Positions 36,340-46,274 are shown, numbered from the stretch's first letter. The stretch: 64,000 bases of DNA from Propionibacteriaceae bacterium (GCA_027492545.1 JAPUEL010000096.1:62001-126000); one strand, 5' to 3'. A program made the numbers and translations. Notes: a model not told the origin generated them from the letters alone.

Positions 36340-37173
36340 ATGATCGAGGTCATCCATCTGACGAAGAGCTTCGGCCGCCGGACAGTGGTGGACGACCTCA
36401 ACTTCCGCGTGCTGCCAGGCGTCGTCACCGGGCTGCTCGGACCCTCCGGGGCTGGCGTCACCACCACCTTGAGGATGATTCTGGGGCTCGAGCGCCCCTC
36501 GTCCGGCCGGGCCCTGATCAACGGCCGCCAGTTCGCCGACCTGGAGAGGCCCGCCAACACCGTGGGCGCGATGATGGACGGTCACTGGCTCAACGGCATC
36601 GGCAGGCCCCATCACCGCCGATGGCTGACCCCCGCCGGGCTCAGGAGGCGGGCTGCCGTCGCCACGGCCGTGCAGTCAGATCCGGACCACTACATCTTCG
36701 ACGAGCCGTTCGCCGGCCTCGACGACGAGGACGCCCGGTGGATGCGGCAGGTGCTGAGGGGCCTCGCGGCCCGCGGCAAGACGGTTTTCGTATCGGGACA
36801 CTCACTGACCGAGATGGCCCACGTCGCGGACAACCTCGTGGTCATCGGCAACGGCAGGCTCGTTGCCGAGTGCACGGTCGACGAATTCCTCGTCCGGAGC
36901 GGGAGGCGCACGGTGCGGGTGCGGGCCGAGCGACAGACCGAGCTCTACGACCTCCTGACCGGGATGGGTGCCACGGCCACCCCGCGCATCACAGAGGACG
37001 GAGTCGCGCTGCTCGTCCGTGGGCTCACCATCGACGGTGTCGCGGAGGCGGCCGTCAACTTCGGCATGCTTGAGCTCGCGGAGGAGGACGTGGCCACTGA
37101 GCGCACGCTGTTGGAGGTCACGGGGATGAGCGTCCCGACCGTGGGCACGCTCGCCCGGGGCGGCCTGGGCTGA
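36340..37173 (+). CDS. Degenerate ABC-transporter ATPase (Walker A lysine lost)
   Basis: This 277-residue protein is built like a DrrA/CcmA-type ABC ATPase but looks catalytically dead. The Walker A loop reads GPSGAGVTT: the essential lysine is Val40. About 50 residues of the helical domain after the Q-loop position are missing. The LSGGQ signature is replaced by LTPAGLRRR. Walker B (YIFDEPFAGLD) and the H-loop (SGHSLTEM) remain. The frame is open throughout, so this is not a simple pseudogene. No permease gene is adjacent. ATG 36340 gives the family start IEVIHLTKSFG; ATG 36313 is possible. A regulatory or adaptor role is inference. Confidence 0.8.
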   Translation: MIEVIHLTKSFGRRTVVDDLNFRVLPGVVTGLLGPSGAGVTTTLRMILGLERPSSGRALINGRQFADLERPANTVGAMMDGHWLNGIGRPHHRRWLTPAGLRRRAAVATAVQSDPDHYIFDEPFAGLDDEDARWMRQVLRGLAARGKTVFVSGHSLTEMAHVADNLVVIGNGRLVAECTVDEFLVRSGRRTVRVRAERQTELYDLLTGMGATATPRITEDGVALLVRGLTIDGVAEAAVNFGMLELAEEDVATERTLLEVTGMSVPTVGTLARGGLG

Positions 37174-37199
37174 GCCTGGTCGCCCGGCTTCCGCCGTCG

Positions 37200-37883
37200 T
37201 CAGAGGCCGCTGGTGGGATCAGTCTCAGTGAGGTCGACGACGCCCAGCTGGATCGCCCTGACGAGTATCTGGGTCCTCGACTTCAGGCCCATCTTGTCCC
37301 CGATGTGGGACAGGTACTGCTTGATCGTTCCCTCCGACACGAACATCCGCCCGCCGATCTGCTGATTGGTCAGACCCTGGGCCAACCACTTGAGCAGCTC
37401 CTTCTCGCGGGGGGCCAGGCCGGGGTCCGCCAGCTGCGAACGGGCGGGGTCCGGTGTGTCCACCACATTGGAGACGAGTTCCTTGCGCACGGCTGCCGAC
37501 AGTGGCATGTCACCGTCGATGGCCTGGTCAATGGCCGCGAGGAGCGCGGGCCCGCCGGCATCCTTGAGCAGATAGCCGGACGCGCCGGCGCGCAGAGCGG
37601 CAACGATGTACTCGCGGGTGCCGAAGGTGGTCAGCGCCACGATGCAGGCGCTGGGCCACTCACGGCAGATGTCCCGGGTGGCGTCGACGCCTGACTTCTC
37701 CGGCATCTGGAGGTCCATCAGGACGATGGATGGGCGGAGGCGGCGGTACGCGTCGACTGCCTCGCGGCCGTCCCGGGCCTCGCCCACCACCTCGAAGTCC
37801 TCGTGTCGGGAGAAGAAAGACCGGTAGGCCTCGCGAACGACGGGGTCGTCATCAACGACGAGGATGCGCCGCGCTATGTTCAT
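37200..37883 (-). CDS. NarL/FixJ-family response regulator
   Basis: This 227-residue regulator has a receiver domain with acidic pocket Asp11-13, phospho-acceptor Asp57 (VLMDLQMP) and conserved Lys in YLLKDAG. A LuxR-type helix-turn-helix spans about residues 155-215 (LTNQQIGGRMFVSEGTIK). It should be phosphorylated by a HisKA_3 kinase, most likely the one encoded divergently at 38272-40575. A 57-residue secreted peptide gene lies between the two. The promoter is leaderless-type. Confidence 0.93.
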   Translation of the reverse strand: MNIARRILVVDDDPVVREAYRSFFSRHEDFEVVGEARDGREAVDAYRRLRPSIVLMDLQMPEKSGVDATRDICREWPSACIVALTTFGTREYIVAALRAGASGYLLKDAGGPALLAAIDQAIDGDMPLSAAVRKELVSNVVDTPDPARSQLADPGLAPREKELLKWLAQGLTNQQIGGRMFVSEGTIKQYLSHIGDKMGLKSRTQILVRAIQLGVVDLTETDPTSGL

Positions 37884-37889
37884 GTGACT

Positions 37890-37895
37890 ACCCTA
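37890..37895 (-). promoter_or_regulatory. -10 box (TAGGGT) for leaderless response regulator gene
   Basis: TAGGGT on the minus strand lies exactly 6 nt before the ATG at 37883. The rest of the 142-nt gap to the peptide gene includes a CCGA-TAG-TCGG inverted repeat near 37947-37957. Confidence 0.45.
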
Positions 37896-38025
37896 TCGGG
37901 GTGGTGCGCCGTCGTCATTGCCGGGCCGCCGACACTAAACTCTGGCCGATAGTCGGTATCAGAATTGGCGAGTAAGCGATTGACTGTGACAGAACATGTC
38001 TTTCTCCCGCGAAAAGGATATTCCC

Positions 38026-38199
38026 ATGAGACTTCGCACATTTGCGGCAGGCCTGCTCCTCGCTGTGGCGATCGCGCCCACCGCGGTGGCAGCCCCCAAG
38101 ACCGATCCGGCGCCGGCACCGATCGGTGGATCGACCGGTGAGGTCAGCACGCAGTTCATCTGCCAGCTCTTCCCCTCCTTCCCCATCTGCCGCCACTGA
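38026..38199 (+). CDS. Small secreted two-cysteine peptide
   Basis: This 57-residue protein has a classical signal peptide: a basic start MRLR, a hydrophobic core, and an AVA cleavage site after residue 22. The predicted mature peptide is 35 residues, Pro-rich at its start, with Cys46 and Cys55 near the end (FICQLFPSFPICRH) that could form an 8-residue disulfide loop. AAAAGGA precedes the ATG by 7 nt. It lies between the divergent response regulator and sensor kinase genes. I know no family for it. A signal peptide sensed by the kinase, or an antimicrobial or surface peptide, are possibilities. Confidence 0.6.
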   Translation: MRLRTFAAGLLLAVAIAPTAVAAPKTDPAPAPIGGSTGEVSTQFICQLFPSFPICRH

Positions 38200-38271
38200 C
38201 TCAGCGCGTTCACTCCCAGCGGTCCACAGTCCACCTGACCGGATCATCAGCCGCCCCGGTCCAGTGAAGCA

Positions 38272-40575
38272 GTGGTCTGCAGCGTGAGTCGTCCCCATGA
38301 TGCGTCCGGGGGTGTGCTCAACCTCGCCCGCTACGTCATTGGTGCCATGGTGGTGTACGGGGCCTTCAGCTCGTTGCTGACATGGCAGCGAATGGGCTGG
38401 CATACAGCCGTCTCGCCGATCGCTCAGATCACGGAGGGCGTCGCCTGCGCCCTGGTGCTGTGGCGTCCTCGGGCGGGGCTCATCTGCGCGATGGTCCCGA
38501 TGGTGCTGACACTGTGGTTCGGCACGATGGACGCCGACCTCCTTCTTCACCTCATCGTTCCTGCAACCTTCGCGGCAATGGCACGTCCGCGTGAGGTGGT
38601 CGGCGTCGTCGGCATCTTCCTGGGCTACGCCGCCGCCCGGAGCCTCCAAGCGCAGCAGTGGGAGGTCGCGGCCGCCTACCTCATCCTGCTTGTCCTCAGC
38701 CTCACGGCCGGCCTTCTGCTGCGGGCCATGCTGGTTGCGCGGCGTCGCGGGCAGGGGGGCGTCCAGGTGATGGAGGAGGATGCCCTCCGGATCCGCGGTG
38801 AGGAGCGCGCCCTGCTCGCGGCCGAGCTCCGCTCCCTGGTCTCGGTGAGGCTGGCGGACAGCACCGCGGTGTTGAAGGCGGCCCACGGGCTCACAGATCC
38901 AGCGGCGATGAGGGTCGCGATCAGCCGGGTCAACGAGGCCTGCCTCGGCGCCCTCGGCGAGGTGCGGGCCCTCGTCGGCATGCTCCGCGAGGACCCGATG
39001 GCGGCAGGACAGGACGAGTCGGTCGCCGGGCCTGCCGCCACCACCTCGCTGATCCGTCTGCGCGATCGCCTGGAGGAACACGGCGTGAGAGTGCGCGCCT
39101 CGGTCCTCGTCGAGCTCGACCGGGTGAGCAGCGTCACGCAGACCACCCTCACCCGCGTGATGGAGGAGATCGTGGACGCGGTCCTCACATCGGACGCGGA
39201 CGGCACTGAGGTGCTTGCCACCATCGACCGACGCCGTGGCTGGATCATCATGGACGTTCACTACCCGGACCCCATCGTGGGAAGCTCCGTTGGCCACGAA
39301 CACCGCATGGACAGGCTCCGGCAGAGGGCCGAGGCGCTGGGCGGAAGCCTCAGGCGTGAGCGCCATGCGGACGGGTGGAGCGTGCAGCTGTCACTCCCGC
39401 CCGGCATCGAACCACCTCGCGGCGAGAACCAGGGCGCGCCGCGGTCCGGATGGCGGCGCTGGGCCACGGCCGGCACCGCACGCGGTGCGCTGACGATGAT
39501 GCTGACCATCGGCGGGCTGACGGCGGGGGCGGGACTCGCCGACGCCTTCCTCAACGGCCGGATTCCGTGGGACGCGGTGTGGGAGGTGGCGGGGTTCATC
39601 GCAGCCGCGCTGCTGCTCTGGTGGCCGATCGTCGGGGTCGTGCCTGCAGGAGTCGCGGCCGTTGGCATGCTGCTCACGCCCCACTCCGACGACGCGGCCC
39701 TGGCGGCCATCCTGCTCGTCGCGTGCTGGCAGGCGGCCAGGTTGTCGCAGCGCTGGGTAGCCGTGGCGGTGGGAGTCCTCGCCTCGCTCGCCCTGGTCGT
39801 CGCCGCTCTCGCCGACGTCGGTGCCGTGCGCGAGAAGGCGACTGTGGCCGCGGTGGTCCTGGTGGCACTGCCCGTCTTCGTCGCAGCCCGTCACTTCCTG
39901 ACCACGAGGCGCCGTCAGCTGGACGCGATGGCAGGGTTGCGTCGCACCACGGAGGGCATCCGCACCGAGGAGCGCAACCTTCTCGCGCGCGAGCTGCACG
40001 ACGTCGTGGCGCACCATCTGTCGGTGGCCACGCTGCAGGCGATGGCGTACGGCGAGAGCGACAGCCCCGACGAACTTCGGATGGCACTGTCCAGGATGGA
40101 GCGGTCGATGACCGGCGCCGAGGAGGAGATGGACCTGCTGAGCCGCATCATGGCCGAGTCTGCGGGCGAGGCGACGGGCATGGCTCTGGTGCGCCCCACG
40201 ACGGTGGTCGGCGTCCTCGCCGAGACTCTCCGCGACAACGGCTTCCGCGTCTCGGTCTCCGTCGATCCGCTGTCCGACTCACTTCCCGCCCCAACCCTGC
40301 GCACCCTCACCCGCGTGATGCAGGAGGGCGTGACCAACATCCTCAGGTACGGCCGGCGAGACGCCATGTGCCGGCTGACGCTCACGGTCCTCGACGACGA
40401 GGTGTCTCTCCAGATATCCAATGCCCTGCCGAGTCGCCGTCGTAGTTCCGCTCTGTCGTTGGGGTACGGGCTCGCCGGAATCCGGGAGCGGGTGGATCTC
40501 CTCGGAGGGCGGTTCGCGGTCTCCGACGCCGACGACACCTGGGTGGTCGAGGTCGCGCTGCCTCACGCCGTCTAG
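38272..40575 (+). CDS. Double-module sensor histidine kinase with one degenerate half
   Basis: This protein of about 767 residues contains two copies of a membrane-sensor plus kinase unit. Unit 1 (about 16-380) has several membrane helices, then a HisKA_3-like segment [14 protein letters not shown] where the phospho-His is Arg187, and an eroded ATPase domain. Unit 2 (about 395-767) again has membrane helices, an intact [12 protein letters not shown] with His576, the N-box asparagine in EGVTNIL, and [11 protein letters not shown]. The equivalent residues are 389 apart. GTG 38272 is the longest start; GTG 38284 and 38314 are possible and none has a clear ribosome-binding site. It should pair with the NarL-type regulator. 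Its stop shares CTAG with the convergent pntB stop. Confidence 0.88.
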   Translation: MVCSVSRPHDASGGVLNLARYVIGAMVVYGAFSSLLTWQRMGWHTAVSPIAQITEGVACALVLWRPRAGLICAMVPMVLTLWFGTMDADLLLHLIVPATFAAMARPREVVGVVGIFLGYAAARSLQAQQWEVAAAYLILLVLSLTAGLLLRAMLVARRRGQGGVQVMEEDALRIRGEERALLAAELRSLVSVRLADSTAVLKAAHGLTDPAAMRVAISRVNEACLGALGEVRALVGMLREDPMAAGQDESVAGPAATTSLIRLRDRLEEHGVRVRASVLVELDRVSSVTQTTLTRVMEEIVDAVLTSDADGTEVLATIDRRRGWIIMDVHYPDPIVGSSVGHEHRMDRLRQRAEALGGSLRRERHADGWSVQLSLPPGIEPPRGENQGAPRSGWRRWATAGTARGALTMMLTIGGLTAGAGLADAFLNGRIPWDAVWEVAGFIAAALLLWWPIVGVVPAGVAAVGMLLTPHSDDAALAAILLVACWQAARLSQRWVAVAVGVLASLALVVAALADVGAVREKATVAAVVLVALPVFVAARHFLTTRRRQLDAMAGLRRTTEGIRTEERNLLARELHDVVAHHLSVATLQAMAYGESDSPDELRMALSRMERSMTGAEEEMDLLSRIMAESAGEATGMALVRPTTVVGVLAETLRDNGFRVSVSVDPLSDSLPAPTLRTLTRVMQEGVTNILRYGRRDAMCRLTLTVLDDEVSLQISNALPSRRRSSALSLGYGLAGIRERVDLLGGRFAVSDADDTWVVEVALPHAV

Positions 40576-41999
40576 ACGGCGGGGACAGAGGCCCCCACGG
40601 CGGCCACCAGGGCGTCCGCGCTGGACTTCGCATCCCCGAACAGCATCGCGGTGTTCTCGCGGAAGAAGAGCGGGTTCTCGACGCCCGAGTAGCCGGCGGC
40701 CATGGACCTCTTGAACACCACCACCTGACGCGCCTCCCAGACGTGCAGGACAGGCATGCCGGAGATGGGCGAGCCCTGTTCCATCGCCGCGGGATTGACG
40801 GTGTCGTTGGCGCCGATGACCAGCACCACGTCGGTTCGGGGGAAGTCGTCGTTGATCTCGTCCATCTCGAGCACGATGTCGTAGGGCACCCGCGCCTCCG
40901 CCAGGAGCACGTTCATATGTCCCGGGAGCCGGCCCGCGACGGGGTGGATGGCGAACCGCACGGTCTTGCCCTGCGCGATGAGGCGGCGTGTCAGCTCTGC
41001 GACGGGGTGCTGCGCCTGGGCAACGGCCATGCCGTATCCCGGTGCGATGATGACCGAGTCCGCGTCACGCAACCAACCGGCGACCTCGTCGGCGTCGGCG
41101 CTGACGGCGGTCATCGGGTTCCCCTGGGCGTCGAGGACGGGGGCCGACGTTCCCGTCGAGTCGGCGGTGCCGAAGCCTCCGAGGAGCACGTTGGTGATCG
41201 AGCGGTTCATGCCGCGGGCCATGACCACCGAGAGGATGATGCCCGACATGCCGACGATCGTGCCCGCCACGACGAGGAGATCGGAGCCGATTGCGAACCC
41301 CGACAGCGCCCCTGCCCAGCCGGAGAACGAGTTCAGGAAGCTCACCACCACCGGCATGTCGGCTCCGCCGATGGCCATGACCATGACGATGCCCACCACG
41401 TAGCCGAGAAGGTGTGTGAGGACCAGGGCCCACAGATTCGGGGTGGCCAGGTGCCAGGCGAGTGAGCCGAGCAGCCCGATGCCCAACAGGGTCATGACCA
41501 CGCCCCTGGCGGGCACCGTGACGGGCTTGGACGTGATCCTGCCGCCGAGCTTGCCCCAGGCCACCACCGATCCGGAGAACGTGAGCGCGCCCACGAACAC
41601 GGCCAGCCACACCTCCACGCCGTGGACGATCTGGTCCGCCAGGACGGGGTAGGCGTCGGTCCCGAGGGCCGAGTTGATGCCCACCAGGGCCGATGCCTGG
41701 CCGCCGAACGCGTTGAACAGCGCGACAAGGCCGGGCAGGCCCGTCATCGCCACCCGAGCGGAGTACGGAAGGCCGACCGCGAATGCCGCGGCGAGCCCGA
41801 CGAGAAGCAGGATGAAGCCGGTGGTATCCCACCGCTGGCTGAAGGTGTGCACGATGGTGGCCACGACGGCCAGCGTCATGCCCACGATGCCGTACGCGTT
41901 TCCGCTGCGGGCCGTCTCCTGCTTGCCGAGCCCCACGATGCCGAGGATGAAGAGCAGTGCCGCGACGATGTATCCGCCATAGACGATGTTGGCCAGCAT
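40572..41999 (-). CDS. pntB: NAD(P) transhydrogenase subunit beta
   Basis: This 475-residue membrane subunit carries proton transport and the NADP-binding domain. About nine helices fill residues 1-265. The C-terminal domain III has [30 protein letters not shown] and IGANDTVNP, which bind NADP(H). The enzyme uses the proton gradient to make NADPH from NADH. It lies 4 nt after pntA on the minus strand, and its stop overlaps that of the sensor kinase in a shared CTAG. Confidence 0.96.
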   Translation of the reverse strand: MLANIVYGGYIVAALLFILGIVGLGKQETARSGNAYGIVGMTLAVVATIVHTFSQRWDTTGFILLLVGLAAAFAVGLPYSARVAMTGLPGLVALFNAFGGQASALVGINSALGTDAYPVLADQIVHGVEVWLAVFVGALTFSGSVVAWGKLGGRITSKPVTVPARGVVMTLLGIGLLGSLAWHLATPNLWALVLTHLLGYVVGIVMVMAIGGADMPVVVSFLNSFSGWAGALSGFAIGSDLLVVAGTIVGMSGIILSVVMARGMNRSITNVLLGGFGTADSTGTSAPVLDAQGNPMTAVSADADEVAGWLRDADSVIIAPGYGMAVAQAQHPVAELTRRLIAQGKTVRFAIHPVAGRLPGHMNVLLAEARVPYDIVLEMDEINDDFPRTDVVLVIGANDTVNPAAMEQGSPISGMPVLHVWEARQVVVFKRSMAAGYSGVENPLFFRENTAMLFGDAKSSADALVAAVGASVPAV

Positions 42000-42003
42000 T
42001 GGG

Positions 42004-43533
42004 TCAGCTCCTCTGGAACATGGCGAGCATGCGATGGGTGATGGCGAACCCGCCGACGCAGTTGATCCCCGCCAACACGATGGCGACGAGGGCCAGAATC
42101 TGCACGTGCAGCAGGTCCGAGGTCAGCTGGGTGATGGCACCGACGATCGTGATGCCGGAGACCGCGTTGGAGACGCTCATCAGCGGTGTGTAGAGGGCGG
42201 GTTGGACGCCCCAGATGACGTAGTAGCCCACCACGCACGCCAGCCCGAACACGAGGATGCTCGACAGGAAGCTGGCGGGGAGGACGAGCGAGAGCAGGAG
42301 CCACGCGGACACCAGCATGAGCACGAGCCGGAACCGGGACCATTCGGAGCGCGGAGGAGCGGGGGGTGGCGGCGCCACGGCCACGCTCGCCACCGGGGTG
42401 GCGGACGCCACCGACACCTCGATGGGCGGTGGCGGGAAGGTGACCTCGCCGCCACGGGCGACGGTCATCTGGCGGTGCACCTGATCGTCGAAGTCGAGCT
42501 GCACGACGCCGTCCTTGGCGGGGGTGAGCAGCTTCATCAGGTTCACGACGTTGGTGCCGTACAGCTGGGACGCCTGACCAGGCAGGCGGCTGGCGAGGTC
42601 CGTGTAGCCCACGATGTGCACGCCGCCGTCGGTCACGTAGGACTCGCCGGGGCGGGTGAGCTCGCAGTTGCCGCCCCCACTGGCGGCGAGGTCGACGATC
42701 ACGCTGCCGGCACGCATCGAGGCCACCATCTCGGCGGTGATGAGCTTCGGCGACGGGCGTCCGGGGATGGCCGCGGTCGTGATGATGATGTCCACCGTGC
42801 GGGCCTGCTGGGCGTAGAGCTCGGCAGCCCGCTCGGCGTAGTCAGCCGTTGTGGCCTTGGCGTATCCGTCGGACGACACACCCTGATCGTCCTGGGCCAC
42901 GGTGAGAAACTTGGCACCCATCGACTCGACCTGCTCGGCAGTCTCGGGCCGCACGTCGGTGGCGTACACCTCGGCGCCGAGGCTGCCGGCGGTGCCGATC
43001 GCGGCGAGCCCCGCGACCCCGGTGCCGATCACGAACACCTTCGCAGGGGGGACCTTCCCCGCAGCGGTCACCTGGCCGGCGAAGAACCGGCCGAAGGCGT
43101 GACCCGCCTCGATCACCGCGCGGTAGCCCGAGATGTTGGCCATCGAGCTGAGGGCGTCGAGTGACTGCGCGCGTGAGATCCGCGGCACCATGTCCATCGA
43201 GAGCGCCGTCACGCCCCGCGCGGCGAGCGCCTCCACCAGGTCTGTGCCGGTGCGGGGGTGCAGGAATCCGATGAGGATCTGCTCGCTGCCCAGCCGCGAC
43301 ACCTGATCGGCCGTCGGCTCGCCGACGATCGCGACGATGTCGGCCGCCCACACCTCGGCCGTGTCCACGACGGTGGCCCCGGCGTCCTCGAAGGCGCCAT
43401 CGGGCAGGGCGGCCAGGACGCCGGCCCCTCTCTCCACCACCACGTCGTAGCCCAGCTTCAGCAGCGCGGCCACTGTGACGGGCGTCGCGGCCACGCGCGT
43501 CCCGGGGGCCTCGTTGGGGATGCCGATCCTCAT
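42004..43533 (-). CDS. pntA: NAD(P) transhydrogenase subunit alpha (full length)
   Basis: This 509-residue subunit has the NAD(H)-binding domain I in residues 1-370 ([26 protein letters not shown]). A Pro/Ala linker leads to four membrane helices in the last 120 residues. It is the undivided E. coli-type alpha subunit rather than the split PntAA/PntAB form of many bacteria. A GAAAGGA lies before the ATG. It forms an operon with pntB and interrupts the ftsY-ffh neighbourhood. Confidence 0.96.
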   Translation of the reverse strand: MRIGIPNEAPGTRVAATPVTVAALLKLGYDVVVERGAGVLAALPDGAFEDAGATVVDTAEVWAADIVAIVGEPTADQVSRLGSEQILIGFLHPRTGTDLVEALAARGVTALSMDMVPRISRAQSLDALSSMANISGYRAVIEAGHAFGRFFAGQVTAAGKVPPAKVFVIGTGVAGLAAIGTAGSLGAEVYATDVRPETAEQVESMGAKFLTVAQDDQGVSSDGYAKATTADYAERAAELYAQQARTVDIIITTAAIPGRPSPKLITAEMVASMRAGSVIVDLAASGGGNCELTRPGESYVTDGGVHIVGYTDLASRLPGQASQLYGTNVVNLMKLLTPAKDGVVQLDFDDQVHRQMTVARGGEVTFPPPPIEVSVASATPVASVAVAPPPPAPPRSEWSRFRLVLMLVSAWLLLSLVLPASFLSSILVFGLACVVGYYVIWGVQPALYTPLMSVSNAVSGITIVGAITQLTSDLLHVQILALVAIVLAGINCVGGFAITHRMLAMFQRS

Positions 43534-43572
43534 GCGTGGGGGTCCTTTCGCCGGCGGGTTCAGTCCTGAAGG

Positions 43573-43578
43573 AGCCTA
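43573..43578 (-). promoter_or_regulatory. Candidate -10 box (TAGGCT) for pntAB
   Basis: TAGGCT on the minus strand predicts a start near 43566 and a 33-nt leader with a normal ribosome-binding site. Confidence 0.4.
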
Positions 43579-43619
43579 ACGCCCGGGTGGGCCGTTGTCC
43601 GGGGCGGGGCCCACTCGCC

Positions 43620-43625
43620 TATCCT
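43620..43625 (+). promoter_or_regulatory. Candidate -10 box (TATCCT) for ffh
   Basis: TATCCT predicts a start near 43632 and a leader of about 29 nt before GTG 43661. It is divergent from the pntAB promoter. Confidence 0.4.
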
Positions 43626-43660
43626 GGTGCGGTTGCATCATCTCCGAAGGGCTCAGATCA

Positions 43661-45190
43661 GTGTTCGACACGCTGCAGGACCGGCTGTCGTCGGTATTCA
43701 AGGGGCTGCGCTCCAAGGGGCGCCTCACCGAGGCCGACATCGACGCCACGATGCGGGAGATCCGCATCGCGCTGCTCGAGGCAGACGTCAACCTGGGCGT
43801 GGTCAAGGAGTTCGTCGCCGCGGTGAAGTCACGGGTGCTCGATGCCGAGGTGTCGAAAGCGCTCAACCCGTCGCAGCAGATCATCAAGGTGGTCAACGAG
43901 GAGTTGATCGGCATCCTCGGGGGCGAGGCGCGCACGGTCAGGTTCGCCAAGCGCCCGCCCACCGTCATCATGCTCGCCGGCCTCCAGGGCGCCGGCAAGA
44001 CCACTCTCGCGGGAAAGCTCGCGCGCTGGCTGAAGTCGGCGCAGCACACCCCGCTGCTCGTCGCCGCTGACCTGCAGCGCCCCAACGCGGTCAACCAGTT
44101 GCAGATCGTCGGGGAGCGCGCCGGCGTGCACGTCTTCGCGCCGGAGCCGGGCAACGGTGTGGGAGACCCGGTGGAGGTGGCCCGGCGGGCCCTCGCCCAC
44201 GCCGAGACCAAGCTCTACGACGTGGTGATCGTCGACACGGCGGGTCGCCTCGGCATCGACCGGGAGCTGATGCAGCAGGCCGCGGACATCAAGGCGGCCG
44301 TCAACCCCGACGAGACCCTGTTCGTCGTCGACGCCATGATCGGTCAGGACGCCGTCAACACGGCCAAGGCCTTCGACGAGGGGGTCGGGGTCGACGGCGT
44401 GGTCCTCACGAAGCTCGACGGCGACGCTCGCGGTGGCGCGGCACTCTCGGTGGCGCGGGTCCTCGGCAAGCCCATCATGTTCGCCTCCAGCGGCGAGGGA
44501 CTGGCCGACTTCGACATGTTCCATCCGGACCGGATGGCTTCGCGGATCCTGGGCATGGGAGACGTCCTCACCCTCATCGAACAGGCTGAGAAGACGTTCG
44601 ACGCCGAGGAGTCCCGCGCCGCGGCCGAGAAGCTGATGGGCCGGGGGAAGTTCGGTCTGCAGGACTTCCTCTCCCAGATGCAGCAGTTGCGCAAGATGGG
44701 CCCCATGTCGAAGATCCTCGGCATGCTTCCCGGCGCAGGCCAGTTCAAGCAGGCGATCAACGAGATCGACGAGAAGGAGATCGACCGGATCGAAGCGATC
44801 ATCTACTCGATGACCCCGAAGGAGCGCGACGACGTCTCGATCCTCAACGGATCCAGGCGCGCACGCATCGCCAAGGGAGCCGGCGTGCAGGTCTCCGAGG
44901 TCAACAAGCTGGTCAACCGCTTCGTCGAGGCCCGCAAGATGATGGAGGCCATGGCGGGCGGGGGCATGCCCGGGATGGGCGGGATGCCTGGAGCGCCCGG
45001 CATCGGCGGTGGCCGCCGGGCCCAGCAGAGGAAGCAGCAGCCGAAGAAGCAGCAGCGCAAGGGCCCCAAGGGTGTTCGCCAGCAACCCGTCTCGCAGGCG
45101 GGGCTGCCGCAGGTCCCGCAGACCATCGACGACTTCCAGCTGCCGCCCGACCTGCAGAAGATGTTCAACGAGAACAAGCCCAAGTTCTAG
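43661..45190 (+). CDS. ffh: Signal recognition particle protein (Ffh)
   Basis: This 509-residue GTPase binds signal sequences and 4.5S RNA. The G1 motif GLQGAGKT is at residues 107-114, followed by DTAGRLGID and TKLDGDARGG. The C-terminal M domain is Met- and Gly-rich (GMPGMGGMPG) and ends in a basic Gln/Lys tail longer than in E. coli. GTG 43661 is chosen because the family starts VFDTLQDRL; AAGGG lies 9 nt upstream. Confidence 0.96.
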   Translation: MFDTLQDRLSSVFKGLRSKGRLTEADIDATMREIRIALLEADVNLGVVKEFVAAVKSRVLDAEVSKALNPSQQIIKVVNEELIGILGGEARTVRFAKRPPTVIMLAGLQGAGKTTLAGKLARWLKSAQHTPLLVAADLQRPNAVNQLQIVGERAGVHVFAPEPGNGVGDPVEVARRALAHAETKLYDVVIVDTAGRLGIDRELMQQAADIKAAVNPDETLFVVDAMIGQDAVNTAKAFDEGVGVDGVVLTKLDGDARGGAALSVARVLGKPIMFASSGEGLADFDMFHPDRMASRILGMGDVLTLIEQAEKTFDAEESRAAAEKLMGRGKFGLQDFLSQMQQLRKMGPMSKILGMLPGAGQFKQAINEIDEKEIDRIEAIIYSMTPKERDDVSILNGSRRARIAKGAGVQVSEVNKLVNRFVEARKMMEAMAGGGMPGMGGMPGAPGIGGGRRAQQRKQQPKKQQRKGPKGVRQQPVSQAGLPQVPQTIDDFQLPPDLQKMFNENKPKF

Positions 45191-45198
45191 GAGCCACC

Positions 45199-46269
45199 AT
45201 GTCAGCTCTTCACCTCACGGGGGTGTTCCTCCCCGACGCCGAGCCGAGGGAGGTGTGGATCGCGGACGGTGTGATCTCGGAGGAGCCGGTGCCGGGCGCC
45301 GTGACGGTCGCCTCGGACGCCTGGGTGCTCCCGGGGCTCGTCGACGCGCACTGTCACATCGGGCTCGGTCCTCAGGGCGCGGTCAGCGCCGACACTGCCC
45401 GCGGGCAGGCGGAAACCGATCTCGCGGCCGGAACGATGCTCATCCGTGACGCCGGGTCGCCGTCGGACACCCGGTGGATCCAACGGACCGCCGCGCTGCC
45501 ACGCCTGATCCGCTCCGGACGGCACGTCGCCCGGCCACTGCGCTACATCCGCTACCTCGGGGTCGAGGTGGAGCCTGAGCGGCTCGTCGAGCAGGTTCGC
45601 CATGAGGCGCGCGACGGCGACGGCTGGGTCAAGCTTGTGGGGGACTGGATCAACCGGTCAGTGGGGGACCTGGCCCCGCTGTGGCCGGCGGCCGTGGCCG
45701 CGGCGGCCATCGCCGCCGCGCACGAGGAGGGTGCGCGCGTGACGGCCCACTGCTTCGGGGAGCAGTCCGTCCATGAGCTGGTGGCCGCCGGCATCGACTG
45801 CATCGAGCACGGCACGGGACTCTCGGACGACGGGATCGCCCAGATGGCCGAGCGGGGCACTGCGCTGGTGCCCACCATGATCAATCTGGACAACTTCCCC
45901 CGCTACGCCACCCCGGCCCGCGACAAGTTCCCCTCGTACTACTCGCACATGATGGACCTCTACGCCCGGCGCAAGCAGACGATCGGCTCGGCCATCGAGG
46001 CCGGCGTGCCGGTGTACGCCGGCACCGATGCGGGAACGGTCGTCGAGCACGGCCGGATCCGCGACGAGATCGAGGCCCTGGCGGAGCTCGGCGGCACGGA
46101 GTTCGCGCTGGGCGCGGCCAGTTGGGGTGCGCGGGCCTGGCTCGGGGCGGACGTGCTTGCGGAAGGTTCGAGCGCGGATCTCATCGTGCTCGATGCCGAT
46201 CCCCGGGAGGACCTCTCGACCCTCCGTCGTCCCCGCGCGTTGATCCTTCGCGGCACGGTGGTCGGCTGA
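45199..46269 (+). CDS. Amidohydrolase family protein
   Basis: This 356-residue metal-dependent hydrolase has the HxH pair His51/His53 (DAHCHIG), a conserved Lys in WVKLVGDW, later histidines in TAHCFGE and CIEHGTG, and the catalytic Asp in AGTDAG. The closest group is imidazolonepropionase-like amidohydrolases. The substrate is unknown. AGGAG precedes the ATG and ffh ends 8 nt upstream, so it is probably co-transcribed. From memory, an amidohydrolase also sits by ffh in mycobacteria, so the pairing may be old. Confidence 0.85.
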   Translation: MSALHLTGVFLPDAEPREVWIADGVISEEPVPGAVTVASDAWVLPGLVDAHCHIGLGPQGAVSADTARGQAETDLAAGTMLIRDAGSPSDTRWIQRTAALPRLIRSGRHVARPLRYIRYLGVEVEPERLVEQVRHEARDGDGWVKLVGDWINRSVGDLAPLWPAAVAAAAIAAAHEEGARVTAHCFGEQSVHELVAAGIDCIEHGTGLSDDGIAQMAERGTALVPTMINLDNFPRYATPARDKFPSYYSHMMDLYARRKQTIGSAIEAGVPVYAGTDAGTVVEHGRIRDEIEALAELGGTEFALGAASWGARAWLGADVLAEGSSADLIVLDADPREDLSTLRRPRALILRGTVVG

Positions 46270-46274
46270 CTGGG

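Noticed and set aside
36340..37173. Degenerate ABC gene as a simple pseudogene or sequencing error
   Set aside because: The frame is open from start to stop, codon bias is normal, Walker B and H-loop remain, and the lost lysine codon differs by at least two bases.
40572..40575. CTAG shared by the sensor kinase and pntB stops as a special site
   Set aside because: CTAG is what any two overlapping convergent TAG stops produce; nothing else is unusual there.
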